A DNA stretch of 64,000 nt from assembly GCF_013141775.1 (NCBI RefSeq), contig NZ_WHOB01000097.1, positions 124,001-188,000 of the forward strand. Direction: 5' to 3'. A model generated the notes under the pieces. That model was not told the DNA's origin and searched no databases. It saw only the letters and a list, made by a program, of their open reading frames with translations. Positions 53,035 through 62,375 of this stretch are shown here, piece after piece; positions within the stretch are counted from its first letter, which is position 1; each line of letters begins with the position of its first letter. This stretch comes from Paenibacillus phytohabitans (GTDB lineage: Bacteria; Bacillota; Bacilli; Paenibacillales; Paenibacillaceae). Both the position numbers and the translations under genes were made by a program.

Positions 53035-53228
53035 TTGAATGATTGAAGCATCCCCTGTATGCTTAGTAAGGATTATGGACCGGTCTGCGGCAGCCGCAGA
53101 ATCGGGAACCAGGTTCTTCATTATGGCGTTATTATCCAAGTTTGGTATTCTAAAAATATTGATTACAGGCTTGCAACAAATTCGCAGTCTTGCGCGTCAG
53201 TAAGATTGCATAGAGAGGGGGAACCTTC

Positions 53229-53780
53229 GTGGTGGAGCAGGGACTCATCAGAGCCGCTCAAGCGGGCGATCGCGACGCTCTAATCACCCTATTGCGAGAA
53301 ATTGAAGGACATGTGTATAAGACGGCCTTCTACATTCTGCATAATGAACAGGATGCTCTGGATGCATCCCAGGAGGCATTAATCAGGGTGTATACCAAGA
53401 TCGGCTCCTATGAGGAGAAGGCCCAGTTCAAAACATGGGTTCAGCGGATCGTGACGAACATCTGTATTGACAAGTTCCGGAGAACGAAGCCTACTGTTTC
53501 TATCGATGAGCACGAAATGGTGTTCCAGGATAATAAGCATAACGTAGAGCGAGAAGTGATGTCGGGTTACCTGGCGGAGGATATCCGCGAGGCGATCGAT
53601 CAGCTTCCTGAGCATCACCGGACGGTGATTGTACTCCGGTATTTACAGGATTTTTCTTACAACGAGATTGCAGACTGTCTGGATCTGCCTTTGAACACGG
53701 TGAAATCCTACCTGTTCAGGGCCCGGGCACAGCTGCAGAATAGACTTCAGGAGTATCAGAAAGGTGGTGTGTCAGGATGA
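53229..53780 (+). CDS. sigW: ECF sigma factor SigW
   Basis: The 183-residue protein has the ECF regions: LIRAAQAGDRDALITLL at the start, ALDASQEALIRVYTKIGSY (region 2.2), TWVQRIVTN, and region 4 DFSYNEIADCLDLPLNTVKSYLFRAR. It closely follows the SigW pattern of Bacillus (187 residues). GTG at 53229 follows AGAGGGGG. Its stop overlaps the next start by 4 bases. It controls cell-envelope stress genes in relatives. Confidence 0.88.
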   Translation: MVEQGLIRAAQAGDRDALITLLREIEGHVYKTAFYILHNEQDALDASQEALIRVYTKIGSYEEKAQFKTWVQRIVTNICIDKFRRTKPTVSIDEHEMVFQDNKHNVEREVMSGYLAEDIREAIDQLPEHHRTVIVLRYLQDFSYNEIADCLDLPLNTVKSYLFRARAQLQNRLQEYQKGGVSG

Positions 53781-55042
53781 AGTGCGCGGAGGTGATGGAA
53801 TGGATGCACCGCTATTTAGATCATGATCTCAGTCAGGAAGAAATGCTTGAAATGTTCCGTCATATCGATGATTGTCCTTCCTGCGCGGAAGTCTTTGACC
53901 GGCTGACGATGCTCTCCCGGCAACTGGAAGAGCTGCCGGACGTGAAGCCGCCCTTCAGTCTGGTCGACTCTATCCTGCCGCAGCTTGAACAGCTGGACCG
54001 CGGCGTCCGGGAGGAGCCTGTTATGGTGGGATCTGAAGATCCCAAGATTGTTCCCTTTACACGCCAAAGCACCCGCGGCAAGAAGTCCAAGGGCGCTTCA
54101 ATAGCAACACGGACAGGCATCGGTGCTGCTGCGGCAGCGGTAATTCTGTTATTCGCCGTCTTCAACATGCCGGAGAGTATGCCGGGTGCGGATATGGATC
54201 AGGCGTATAATGCAGCAGGAAGTGAAGCTTCCTCTAAGATGATGACAGAATCCGCAGACAATGCAGCCACGGCGGATGCAGGACAGAACAACAGTACTGA
54301 CGGCAGCGGCGAGATCTTCTTCGTAGAGCAAGCCACAGCGGAGCCTGATGTTGAAGGTACTAATGGTACTAATCTGAATAGTGCAATACCTGCCACGGAG
54401 GATAGTGTGAAGGGTGCTGACACTCCTGCAGCAGCAGACTCCGGTCCGGCTCCGGCCAAGGAGCCTCCGGCAACACAAGCTCCTTCCGCCAAACGCAATG
54501 CCACAGCACCGCCGGTAGAGAGTTCCCGGAAGGGCAGCAACGGGAATGCTGACCGTGCCGCTGATCCCGCAGGCCAGACCCAGATATTCATGGGCACGGC
54601 CCAGGAGGATGCGGCGGCTGATATGGCAGCTCCCGAGGAGGGAGCATTGCAGCCTCCCGCAGCACCGGAGCCTGGAGTAATGGGTCTGTTGCCTGCTCTG
54701 GTAGCTTCACAGCCTTCATGGCCATCCCCCGACGGCCGTTATACGGCTGAGCTGGCCGGACAGCAGGTTGTAATCTACAGCGCTCCGGCAGGCAGTGCAG
54801 AGGGAGAACGGGTTGCGCTGAATTCTCTGCCCATGGAAGGGGCCTGGGTCTCCGGCGTGTGGTCGGAGGATAGCAGCCAGTTCACCTATGTAACACAGCT
54901 GCAGGATGGTACGCAGGCAACGAAGACATACACGGTTCCGGGAGAGACATCAGCACCGGTTCCTTCTATTGCTCCATCGGCTCCCGCTTCCCCCCAGTCC
55001 AGCCCGGTGATTACTCCGGACGCGGCAACGTCCAATAAATAA
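53777..55042 (+). CDS. rsiW: anti-sigma factor RsiW-like with long extracellular part
   Basis: The N-terminal zinc-binding anti-sigma domain has H29-x3-C33-x2-C36 (HIDDCPSC), near residues 1-60. A membrane segment lies at about 113-131. The extracellular part of about 290 residues is Pro/Ala/Ser-rich and low complexity. At 421 residues it is about twice the length of Bacillus RsiW (208). ATG at 53777 overlaps sigW by 4 bases. The SigW-RsiW pair should respond to envelope stress by proteolysis; here the sensor part is larger. Confidence 0.88.
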   Translation: MKCAEVMEWMHRYLDHDLSQEEMLEMFRHIDDCPSCAEVFDRLTMLSRQLEELPDVKPPFSLVDSILPQLEQLDRGVREEPVMVGSEDPKIVPFTRQSTRGKKSKGASIATRTGIGAAAAAVILLFAVFNMPESMPGADMDQAYNAAGSEASSKMMTESADNAATADAGQNNSTDGSGEIFFVEQATAEPDVEGTNGTNLNSAIPATEDSVKGADTPAAADSGPAPAKEPPATQAPSAKRNATAPPVESSRKGSNGNADRAADPAGQTQIFMGTAQEDAAADMAAPEEGALQPPAAPEPGVMGLLPALVASQPSWPSPDGRYTAELAGQQVVIYSAPAGSAEGERVALNSLPMEGAWVSGVWSEDSSQFTYVTQLQDGTQATKTYTVPGETSAPVPSIAPSAPASPQSSPVITPDAATSNK

Positions 55043-55188
55043 TCGCGAACTGGAACTTTTTAAGCACCTGCGGAATATGCTAGGGTATGAGGACAGGAAT
55101 TACAGGATTTGCGAGTATCATCGGTATGACCGCCGGATGGTAAGTTTCTAGAGCTTCCCTCTCCGTCGTTTATATAGATGCGCCGCTG

Positions 55189-55235
55189 AAACGGAGCAAC
55201 TTTGGCCCTGGCTGCCGAGGTTGCTCCGTTTTTGC
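55189..55235 (+). terminator. terminator of sigW-rsiW
   Basis: Stem AAACGGAGCAAC / GTTGCTCCGTTT with a 19-base loop and TTTTTG after it, 150 bases after the rsiW stop. No gene is visible in the 55043-55188 stretch. Confidence 0.75.
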
Positions 55236-55329
55236 CTATGTTTGCAGGCGTTTTTTTGTTAAAATGTATGAATGTATGTGTTGTACGTTGTACGCAACCA
55301 GGCAATGAAATGGAAAAGGAAGTGGCGGG

Positions 55330-56349
55330 ATGGATGCCAAAACGGCGGCCAAAGACATCAAACAGGGGAAAATTTCACCGCTGTATGTGCTGTATGGCAG
55401 CGAGAAATTCCGGATGAATGAATTCACGGCCATGCTGGAGGAACACCTGATAGCCAAAGAGGACCGTGACTTCGCGGTGATTCCCTTCGATCTCTCCGAG
55501 ACGCCGGTGCAGGCCGTCATAGAAGAAGCAGAGACGGTTCCCTTTATGGTAGAGCGCAAGCTGCTGCTGGTGCGGGATGCCGCCCTGTTCACGGCAGGCA
55601 AGGAGAACGCTAAGATTGAACACCGTGTAGAGCTGCTGAGCGATTATATGCAGCATCCTGCTGAATTCAGCGTGATTGTATTCATGGTGAACAACGATAA
55701 GCTGGATGAACGCAAAAAAATCGTCAAGACTGCCAAGGCCTCCGGCACCGTCTTAGCCTTCAATCCGCTGGGTGCGGAGGAGCTGCTGCGCTGGGTGGAA
55801 AAGGGCTTCCGCGACCGGGGCTGTACGACTGCTCCGGGCACGGCCGAGGTGCTCATTGCAAGTGCTGGAACCGGGCTGCAGGGCCTGTCGGCAGAGATGG
55901 ACAAGCTGTGTCTGTTCGCCGGTACTGGCGGTAAGGTGGATGCTGCGGCAGTAGAGAGTCTGGTCCACCGCGGCACGGAGCAGAACATATTTACGCTGGT
56001 GGAGGATATCGCGAATCTGCGCCTCGATAAGGCGCTGAATACACTCTATGAGCTGCTGAAGCAGCGGGAGGAGCCGATCAAGATCGCTGCACTGATTGCG
56101 CGGCAGTTCAGGATCATCCTGCAGGTCAAGGATCTGTCCGGTCTGAGCTATTCGCAAGGGCAGATTGCCTCCCAGCTCGGGCTGCATCCATATGCCGTCA
56201 AGCTTGCGGGAGAGCAGGCCCATAAGTTCGGCAGCCAGCGTCTGCGGCAGATTCTCAGCATACTGGCCGATCTTGACTATCAGATGAAGACAGGCGCAAT
56301 TGATAAAGTGCTGGGGCTGGAGATGTTTATGCTTCGCCTTGGCGTGTAA
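55330..56349 (+). CDS. holA: DNA polymerase III delta subunit
   Basis: The clamp-loader subunit delta that opens the sliding clamp. The 339-residue protein has the family start DAKTAAKDIKQGKISPLYVLYG and the AAA+-like domain; no Walker A is expected. ATG at 55330 follows AAAAGGAAGTGGC. It is the gene that in Bacillus follows comEC, here 18.7 kb after it. Confidence 0.93.
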   Translation: MDAKTAAKDIKQGKISPLYVLYGSEKFRMNEFTAMLEEHLIAKEDRDFAVIPFDLSETPVQAVIEEAETVPFMVERKLLLVRDAALFTAGKENAKIEHRVELLSDYMQHPAEFSVIVFMVNNDKLDERKKIVKTAKASGTVLAFNPLGAEELLRWVEKGFRDRGCTTAPGTAEVLIASAGTGLQGLSAEMDKLCLFAGTGGKVDAAAVESLVHRGTEQNIFTLVEDIANLRLDKALNTLYELLKQREEPIKIAALIARQFRIILQVKDLSGLSYSQGQIASQLGLHPYAVKLAGEQAHKFGSQRLRQILSILADLDYQMKTGAIDKVLGLEMFMLRLGV

Positions 56350-56372
56350 TCAGGTACAGGTTAGGGTAGCCT

Positions 56373-56416
56373 AAGAGCCTGTCCGCTCCGCATCCATGCG
56401 GGTGGGCAGGCTCTTG
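56373..56416 (+). terminator. holA terminator
   Basis: AAGAGCCTGTCC / GGGCAGGCTCTT stem about 25 bases after the holA stop. Weak T-tract. Confidence 0.6.
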
Positions 56417-56440
56417 GACTGTTCCGGTATAAAAAAAGAG

Positions 56441-56486
56441 CACAAAAAAACCTAACCGTATGCAGCATAGCGGTCAGGTTCTTCAA
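56441..56486 (-). terminator. rpsT terminator
   Basis: On the minus strand AACCTGACCG and CGGTTAGGTT pair and are followed by TTTTTTTG, about 30 bases after the rpsT stop. Confidence 0.75.
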
Positions 56487-56513
56487 GTGCTCGTTATGAT
56501 TGTCGCCCGTGGC

Positions 56514-56786
56514 TTAAGCTTGAGCCTTCAGAGCGTTCAATTTCTTAGCCAAGCGGGATTTTTTGCGGGCAGCCGCATTTTTATGAACCAGGCCTTTAGT
56601 TACAGCCTTGTCCAGCTTTTTGGAAGCAGCTTGGAAAGCAGCGTGAGCAGTTTCCACTTCCGTACCTGTCAGTGCTACATCAGCAGTTTTCACAGCTGTA
56701 CGAAGCGCGGACTTCTGGGAAGCGTTCAGTGCACGGCGTTTCTCGATCGTCTTGACGCGTTTAACCGCGGATTTGATATTTGGCAT
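56514..56786 (-). CDS. rpsT: 30S ribosomal protein S20
   Basis: The 90-residue S20 protein binds 16S rRNA. It has MPNIKSAVKRVKTIEKRR at the start, RTAVK, and the Lys-rich VHKNAAARKKSRLAKKLN tail. ATG at 56786 follows AGGAGGT. Oriented against holA and gpr as in Bacillus. Confidence 0.96.
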   Translation of the reverse strand: MPNIKSAVKRVKTIEKRRALNASQKSALRTAVKTADVALTGTEVETAHAAFQAASKKLDKAVTKGLVHKNAAARKKSRLAKKLNALKAQA

Positions 56787-56966
56787 TGCATTCACCTCCT
56801 GGAAGACATTCGAAATCATCATATGATTCACAACTTAAAATAGTTTAGCATGAAGGGTAGCAAAAAGCAACACTAAAAGCTTTTGAATTATAGCACCGGG
56901 GATTGTATAAACAGCGGCTTTCTCTCGCACACTATCGGCAATATGCTTAAGGAGGCTGAACTAATA

Positions 56967-57977
56967 ATGGAACTGGATCTTCAGCTGTATTCGGTACGTA
57001 CGGATTTGGCAGTGGAAGCAAAAGAAATGGCTCAGGCGCGGTCCAATGCGCCCATTCCCGGCGTCAATGAAGAGGTGCAGGAAGCAGATGGCATCAAGGT
57101 TACCCGGCTTGCTGTAGCAGACAATGCCGGTTCCCAGGCGATCGGACGGGCCATCGGCAACTACGTGACGCTGGAGGTTCCGGCACTGCGCGGAGGGGAT
57201 ACCGGCCTGCAGCAGAAGGTTTCCACAGTGTTTGCCCGTGAATTTGAGCATTTTCTGGACAGGATCGGCATTAACCGTAACTCCTCCGTACTTATTGTAG
57301 GGCTTGGCAACTGGAATGTAACTCCGGACTCTCTTGGGCCGCTGGTCGTGGAGAATTCGCTGATTACCCGGCAGTTCTATGAGCTGGTTCCTGATCAGGT
57401 CTCGCCCGGCTACCGGAATGTGAGTGCAATTGCCCCTGGTGTGCTCGGCCTGACCGGCATTGAGTCCAGTGAGGTTGTGCAGGGGATTGTAGACCGTACG
57501 AAGCCGGATGTGATAATAGCCATTGATGCCCTGGCCTCGCGTTCGCTGGAAAGAATCAATACAACGATCCAGATTGCCGATATCGGCATCCATCCGGGTT
57601 CAGGCATCGGCAACAAACGGCGGGGTCTTACCAAAGAGGTGCTGGGTGTTCCCTGCATCGCCATCGGCGTCCCTACTGTCTGCTACGCCTCAACGATCGT
57701 CAACAACGTGCTGGAGATGATGAGCAATCATTTCGGGAAGATGGAAGGCGGCGGTGCCCATACCAAAGAGATTATGGGCTTGCTGGATGATATCTCCGAG
57801 CAGGAGCGGCTGGCGCTGGTTAAGGAAGTGCTTGAACCGCTGGGGCATGACCTCATCGTCACCCCCAAGGAAATTGACGAGTTTATTGAAGAGATCGCCA
57901 ATATTGTCGCCAGCGGACTCAACGCTGCACTGCATGAAGCGGTAGATCCGGGCAATGTTGGAGCCTATACTCACTAA
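56967..57977 (+). CDS. gpr: germination protease
   Basis: GPR degrades small acid-soluble spore proteins on germination. The 336-residue protein has the family start MELDLQLYSVRTDLAVEAKEM, with the propeptide before the mature N-terminus, and the core GLGNWNVTPDSLGP, SAIAPGVLGLTGIES and IDALASR. ATG at 56967 follows AAGGAGG; upstream in-frame starts are less likely. Normal for the order rpsT-gpr-spoIIP. Confidence 0.94.
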   Translation: MELDLQLYSVRTDLAVEAKEMAQARSNAPIPGVNEEVQEADGIKVTRLAVADNAGSQAIGRAIGNYVTLEVPALRGGDTGLQQKVSTVFAREFEHFLDRIGINRNSSVLIVGLGNWNVTPDSLGPLVVENSLITRQFYELVPDQVSPGYRNVSAIAPGVLGLTGIESSEVVQGIVDRTKPDVIIAIDALASRSLERINTTIQIADIGIHPGSGIGNKRRGLTKEVLGVPCIAIGVPTVCYASTIVNNVLEMMSNHFGKMEGGGAHTKEIMGLLDDISEQERLALVKEVLEPLGHDLIVTPKEIDEFIEEIANIVASGLNAALHEAVDPGNVGAYTH

Positions 57978-58137
57978 TCTGCACCATTCTTCACAGGCCC
58001 GCACAGTCTGCCGTAAGGCAGCACTGCCCTGCGGGTCTTCTCTATGTCCTCTCATTCTAAGGTTCTAGCATTACTCTTCCGCTCATAGATTTGGAGTATG
58101 AGAGATTACAGAGGGCTTAGAGGAGGACATAACAATC

Positions 58138-59550
58138 ATGAACAGAAAATGGTTTCAGCTATGGAATATTGGCCGGCTGCGGGGAAGGCTGCTGGATGTT
58201 CTGTCGCTGGGGAGAACGATGCTGCTGCTGGCCGGAGGTTCACTTGTATTTTTCATGCTGCTTGGAGCCGGCGGATTGGCCGGACAGAAGCTGAACTCTT
58301 CACCCATTCCCTCTATGAAGGGCTTGGCTGCTTCACTCTCCAGCGGATTCTTCATGGAGCTGCTGGGCATGGAGGTTCCGCATTTGCCGCAGGGTGAGGA
58401 GCCTTCAGCATTCTCGGGCGACAAGGTTACCTCCTTCGTATTCCGGCTGCTCACCAGCGTCGACCCGGGCGATCCCAAAAGTCTGGTATCGCGTGAGATG
58501 CCCGGCCTTGCGGCAGATGATCCCTTTCTGCTGCGGGAAGGCTCCGGGGGGACAGGTACGGCAGGGGCGCCTGCGGATTATCATCCCGGTGTCGATGAGT
58601 TAGCGGCTGGTGGAGAACCGGGAACCGGTGCTGATCCGGGAACGGATCTGGGCACGGGCACAGAGGCGGGGACCAATGATCCGCCTGCCGGCGGCGAAAC
58701 GGACAACCCGGGCGGAGAAGTTGTGCAGCCGGAGGCTACGCCTGCACCGGATTCAAGCGGTACGGCTACAGACCCTGGTCAGAGCGAAGGTTATTCCGGG
58801 AGCGGAGATGCGGAGAACGGTACCGGGGATACCTCGATCAAACGTATCCTAATCTATCATTCCCATCCCCGCGAGGCCTATAATCCTCTGCTTGGCGCAG
58901 CGAGCGATAATCCAAGCTCTGCGGTTCCTTCCAAGAATGTAATGCTGGTAGGATCATATATTGCCAAGCGGCTGGAAGCCCGCGGGATAGGAACTGTCCA
59001 TGCACAGGAGGATTACGCCACGGAGGTGCCGGATTATAACTGGAACTTCTCCTATAAATATTCACGCATGACTGTGAAATCGGCGATGGCCGCCAATCAG
59101 GAAATGAGTGAGCTGATCGATATCCACCGCGACTCGCAGCGGCATGGCAAAACCACAGCAGAAATCAACGGTAAAAATTATGCGCAGGTGTACTTCATCC
59201 TCGGGCATGCGAATAAGAATTGGAAGCAAAATGAGGCCTTCGCCAATCAGATTCATCAGCTGCTGGAGAAAAATTATCCGGGAGTATCCCGCGGCATATG
59301 GGGGAAATCCTCGGGAAACGGGAATAATGGGGAGTATAACCAGACACTATCCCCGAACAGCGTGCTGATTGAGGTAGGCGGAATCGATAATTCTGCCGAA
59401 GAGCTGAAGCGGACAGCAGATATTCTGGCAGATGCCATCGCGGATGTGTACTGGGCCAGCCGGGATGCAGAGAAAGCGGCGGCGCCTGAAGAGGGCGATG
59501 TCAAACTGGAGGGCACGAGCGCGAAGACATCCGCAGGCGGTGCTTCCTAA
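58138..59550 (+). CDS. spoIIP: stage II sporulation protein P
   Basis: SpoIIP is a cell-wall amidase/endopeptidase of the engulfment complex. The 470-residue protein has a membrane segment at about 20-46, a Gly/Pro/Glu-rich linker at about 140-230, and the catalytic domain with YHSHPREAY (about 239), FILGHANK (about 353) and LIEVGG (about 410). The long linker (GTDLGTGTEAGT-like) is unusual. ATG at 58138 follows GAGGAGG. Confidence 0.93.
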   Translation: MNRKWFQLWNIGRLRGRLLDVLSLGRTMLLLAGGSLVFFMLLGAGGLAGQKLNSSPIPSMKGLAASLSSGFFMELLGMEVPHLPQGEEPSAFSGDKVTSFVFRLLTSVDPGDPKSLVSREMPGLAADDPFLLREGSGGTGTAGAPADYHPGVDELAAGGEPGTGADPGTDLGTGTEAGTNDPPAGGETDNPGGEVVQPEATPAPDSSGTATDPGQSEGYSGSGDAENGTGDTSIKRILIYHSHPREAYNPLLGAASDNPSSAVPSKNVMLVGSYIAKRLEARGIGTVHAQEDYATEVPDYNWNFSYKYSRMTVKSAMAANQEMSELIDIHRDSQRHGKTTAEINGKNYAQVYFILGHANKNWKQNEAFANQIHQLLEKNYPGVSRGIWGKSSGNGNNGEYNQTLSPNSVLIEVGGIDNSAEELKRTADILADAIADVYWASRDAEKAAAPEEGDVKLEGTSAKTSAGGAS

Positions 59551-59580
59551 GCTAATTCACTTGAAAAAGGAGCGGGGAAT

Positions 59581-60099
59581 ATGACGCGGTTCGGTAAAAA
59601 GCTGGTCATGGTCGGGATATGGGCGGGAGTCGGGCTTCTGGTGGGTCTGCAATTCGGCGGCGGCAGCGGTTCAGGAGTCTCCGGCGTGCTGCCGGGCTGG
59701 AACACTATGGCCGGGAATACTTCTTCGGCCGGTGGACAGCTCCAGGCTGGGCAGAGCGGCACAGCGGGAGCTGCGTCTCTTCCGGCCGCGGGTAGGGCTC
59801 AGGGCGGGCAAGCCTATGTATATGTGCCGGTTGTCATTGATCCGGATACCGGGGCCTATAAGGTGCTGCCTGTGCAGCAGCCGGTTGCAGCTGGTACGGA
59901 TACAGCAGCCGGCACGGGGAGCCTTCCGCAGCAGGAAGTGAAGGACTACACTACCCTCAGTCCTGAACAGATTCTGATTCCCGGGGAACAGAAGCCGACC
60001 GTAGATGTGCTCGCGGACAAGACGGCCGGCCTGCTGCAGCAGGCTTCGCAGAAAAGCATACGCTGGGTAGTCTCCCTCTTCGATTCATCGGAGGAGTGA
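59581..60099 (+). CDS. YqxA-like protein between spoIIP and lepA
   Basis: A 172-residue protein with an N-terminal membrane segment (about 6-24, VMVGIWAGVGLLVGLQFGGG), a Gly/Ser/Ala-rich middle and a C-terminal helix. It lies in the place of yqxA (DUF3679) of Bacillus, but sequence similarity is not clear. ATG at 59581 follows AAAAGGAGCGGGG. Confidence 0.75.
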   Translation: MTRFGKKLVMVGIWAGVGLLVGLQFGGGSGSGVSGVLPGWNTMAGNTSSAGGQLQAGQSGTAGAASLPAAGRAQGGQAYVYVPVVIDPDTGAYKVLPVQQPVAAGTDTAAGTGSLPQQEVKDYTTLSPEQILIPGEQKPTVDVLADKTAGLLQQASQKSIRWVVSLFDSSEE

Positions 60100-60324
60100 A
60101 GGAGTGTCCGTGTGCAGCCGGACAGACTTCGAAGGTTAATATGCCATAATGCAACGGTTGCCGCTTAAATTGGAGCGCGCAGCCGTTCCTTTTTCACGGA
60201 TTCTCCTGTAATTTGTGGCTGCCCCGGGTGTTTCTTTATTTTCCCGCAGCTGGCGGGATTGATGGGTGAAGCCCGTACTGTTATAATAAGAGGATTAACA
60301 TTAGGCTGTCTGTGGGGGTAAGGA

Positions 60325-62136
60325 ATGACTGACGTTCAGAAACGACAACAACAAATCCGCAATTTCTCGATTATTGCACATATAGACCATGGCAAATCGA
60401 CACTGGCTGACCGTATTCTGGAGTATACAGGTGCGCTCACTTCGCGTGAAATGCAGGAGCAGGTACTCGATCAAATGGACCTGGAGCGCGAACGCGGTAT
60501 CACCATTAAGCTGCAGGCTGTACGCCTGACTTATCGTGCCGACGATGGACAGGATTATTATCTGAATCTGATTGATACACCGGGGCATGTCGATTTCACC
60601 TATGAGGTATCCCGAAGTCTTGCCGCCTGCGAAGGCGCACTGCTGGTAGTGGATGCAGCACAGGGGATTGAAGCCCAGACCCTGGCTAACGTGTATCTGG
60701 CACTTGATAACAATCTGGAGATTCTTCCGGTGCTCAACAAGATTGACCTTCCGAATGCCGATCCTGACCGGGTGAAGCAGGAGATTGAGGATGTAATCGG
60801 GCTGGATACGAGCGAAGCGGTTCTGGCTTCGGCCAAAGCCGGCATCGGCATTAAGGAGATTCTGGAGCAGGTCGTTAAGCAGGTTCCGGCGCCGACAGGC
60901 AACTCCGAAGAACCGCTCAAGGCTCTGATCTTCGATTCCCACTATGACCCGTACAAAGGCGTTATCGTCTATGTCCGCGTTATGGACGGAAGTATCCGTG
61001 CCGGTTCCAAGATTAAGATGATGGCAACCGACAAAACCTTTGAAGTTATCGAAGTCGGGGCATTCATGCCGCGTATGACCATTGTGCCTGAGCTGAACAT
61101 CGGCGATGTAGGGTTTATTGTGGCCGGGATTAAGCATGTAGGAGACACGCGTGTCGGTGACACCGTGACGGATGCCAAGAATCCGACGCCTGAACCGCTG
61201 CCGGGCTACCGCAAGATCAATCCGATGGTCTACTGTGGTCTGTATCCGATTGAGACCTCTGATTATAATGATCTGCGTGAAGCGCTGGAGAAGCTGCAGC
61301 TGAACGATGCTTCACTTAGCTTCGAGCCGGAAAGCTCCAGTGCCCTGGGCTTCGGCTTCCGTTGCGGCTTCCTTGGACTGCTGCACATGGAGATCATTCA
61401 GGAGCGGATTGAGCGCGAGTTCAATCTGCCGCTGATTACTACAGCACCAAGCGTTATTTACCGCATCAAGCTGACTAACGGTGAGACCATTCAGATCGAC
61501 AATCCGTCGCATTATCCGGAGATCGGGACGATTGACTTCATTGAAGAGCCATATGTGAAGGCAGGAATTATTGTACCGAATGACTTCGTAGGTACAGTTA
61601 TGGAGCTTTGCCAGAACAAACGCGGCGAATTCGTTAACATGGAATATCTGGATACGAACCGTGTAACCATAACGTATGAGATTCCGCTGTCCGAGATTGT
61701 CTATGACTTCTTCGATCAGCTGAAATCGGGAACAAAGGGTTATGCTTCCTACGATTATGAGATCTCCGGATACCGCCAGTCGAATCTGGTGAAGATGGAT
61801 ATCCTGCTCAACAATGAGCAGGTCGATGCGTTGTCCTTCATCGTTCACCGCGACCGCGCTTATAACCGCGGCCGGGTCATCTGTGAGAAGCTGCGCGGCA
61901 TTATCCCGCGCCAGATGTTCGAGGTGCCGATCCAGGCATCCGTCGGCACGAAGGTGGTTGCGCGCGAGACCGTTAAGGCGATGCGTAAGAACGTACTGGC
62001 CAAATGCTACGGCGGTGACATTTCGCGTAAGCGGAAGCTGCTGGAGAAGCAGAAGGAAGGTAAGAAGCGCATGAAGCAAGTGGGCAGCGTAGAGGTGCCG
62101 CAGGAAGCGTTCATGGCTGTGCTTCAGATTGAGTAG
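60325..62136 (+). CDS. lepA: elongation factor 4
   Basis: LepA/EF4 is a ribosome-binding GTPase. The 603-residue protein has AHIDHGKST (18-26), RGITIK, DTPGHVDF, NKIDLPNAD, and the C-terminal domain ending in KRMKQVGSVEVPQEAFMAVL. Normal length. ATG at 60325 follows GGGGGTAAGG. A hairpin follows at 62182. Confidence 0.97.
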   Translation: MTDVQKRQQQIRNFSIIAHIDHGKSTLADRILEYTGALTSREMQEQVLDQMDLERERGITIKLQAVRLTYRADDGQDYYLNLIDTPGHVDFTYEVSRSLAACEGALLVVDAAQGIEAQTLANVYLALDNNLEILPVLNKIDLPNADPDRVKQEIEDVIGLDTSEAVLASAKAGIGIKEILEQVVKQVPAPTGNSEEPLKALIFDSHYDPYKGVIVYVRVMDGSIRAGSKIKMMATDKTFEVIEVGAFMPRMTIVPELNIGDVGFIVAGIKHVGDTRVGDTVTDAKNPTPEPLPGYRKINPMVYCGLYPIETSDYNDLREALEKLQLNDASLSFEPESSSALGFGFRCGFLGLLHMEIIQERIEREFNLPLITTAPSVIYRIKLTNGETIQIDNPSHYPEIGTIDFIEEPYVKAGIIVPNDFVGTVMELCQNKRGEFVNMEYLDTNRVTITYEIPLSEIVYDFFDQLKSGTKGYASYDYEISGYRQSNLVKMDILLNNEQVDALSFIVHRDRAYNRGRVICEKLRGIIPRQMFEVPIQASVGTKVVARETVKAMRKNVLAKCYGGDISRKRKLLEKQKEGKKRMKQVGSVEVPQEAFMAVLQIE

Positions 62137-62181
62137 CAGCGTGCAGGCTCCCTGGAGCTGACAGCTGGATTATAGACCTGC

Positions 62182-62212
62182 AAGGGAAGCCGTAGGGCTT
62201 CCCTTTTCTGGA
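62182..62212 (+). terminator. lepA terminator
   Basis: Perfect stem AAGGGAAGCC / GGCTTCCCTT with a 4-base loop and TTTTC after it. Confidence 0.75.
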
Positions 62213-62375
62213 AATATTATTTTTCCCGGAGAAACAGGATTAAGATAATAATCATCGCTTATTTCTCGCAGAAACGGGTGCCGTCCTAAGCAGGGCGGCG
62301 CAGCCGTTTCTTCTTACTTTTCAGCAGCAGAGGCTGCAAATAGCTTTTACATTAAATAGAACAAAGGAGACAGCT

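Noticed and set aside
53059..53283. 74-codon frame ahead of sigW
   Set aside because: Lies in the sigW leader, overlaps the sigW start and has no ribosome site.
62260..62330. Riboswitch-like structure between lepA and hemW
   Set aside because: A GAAACGG / CCGTTTC stem is present, but it fits no known riboswitch core and could be a terminator.
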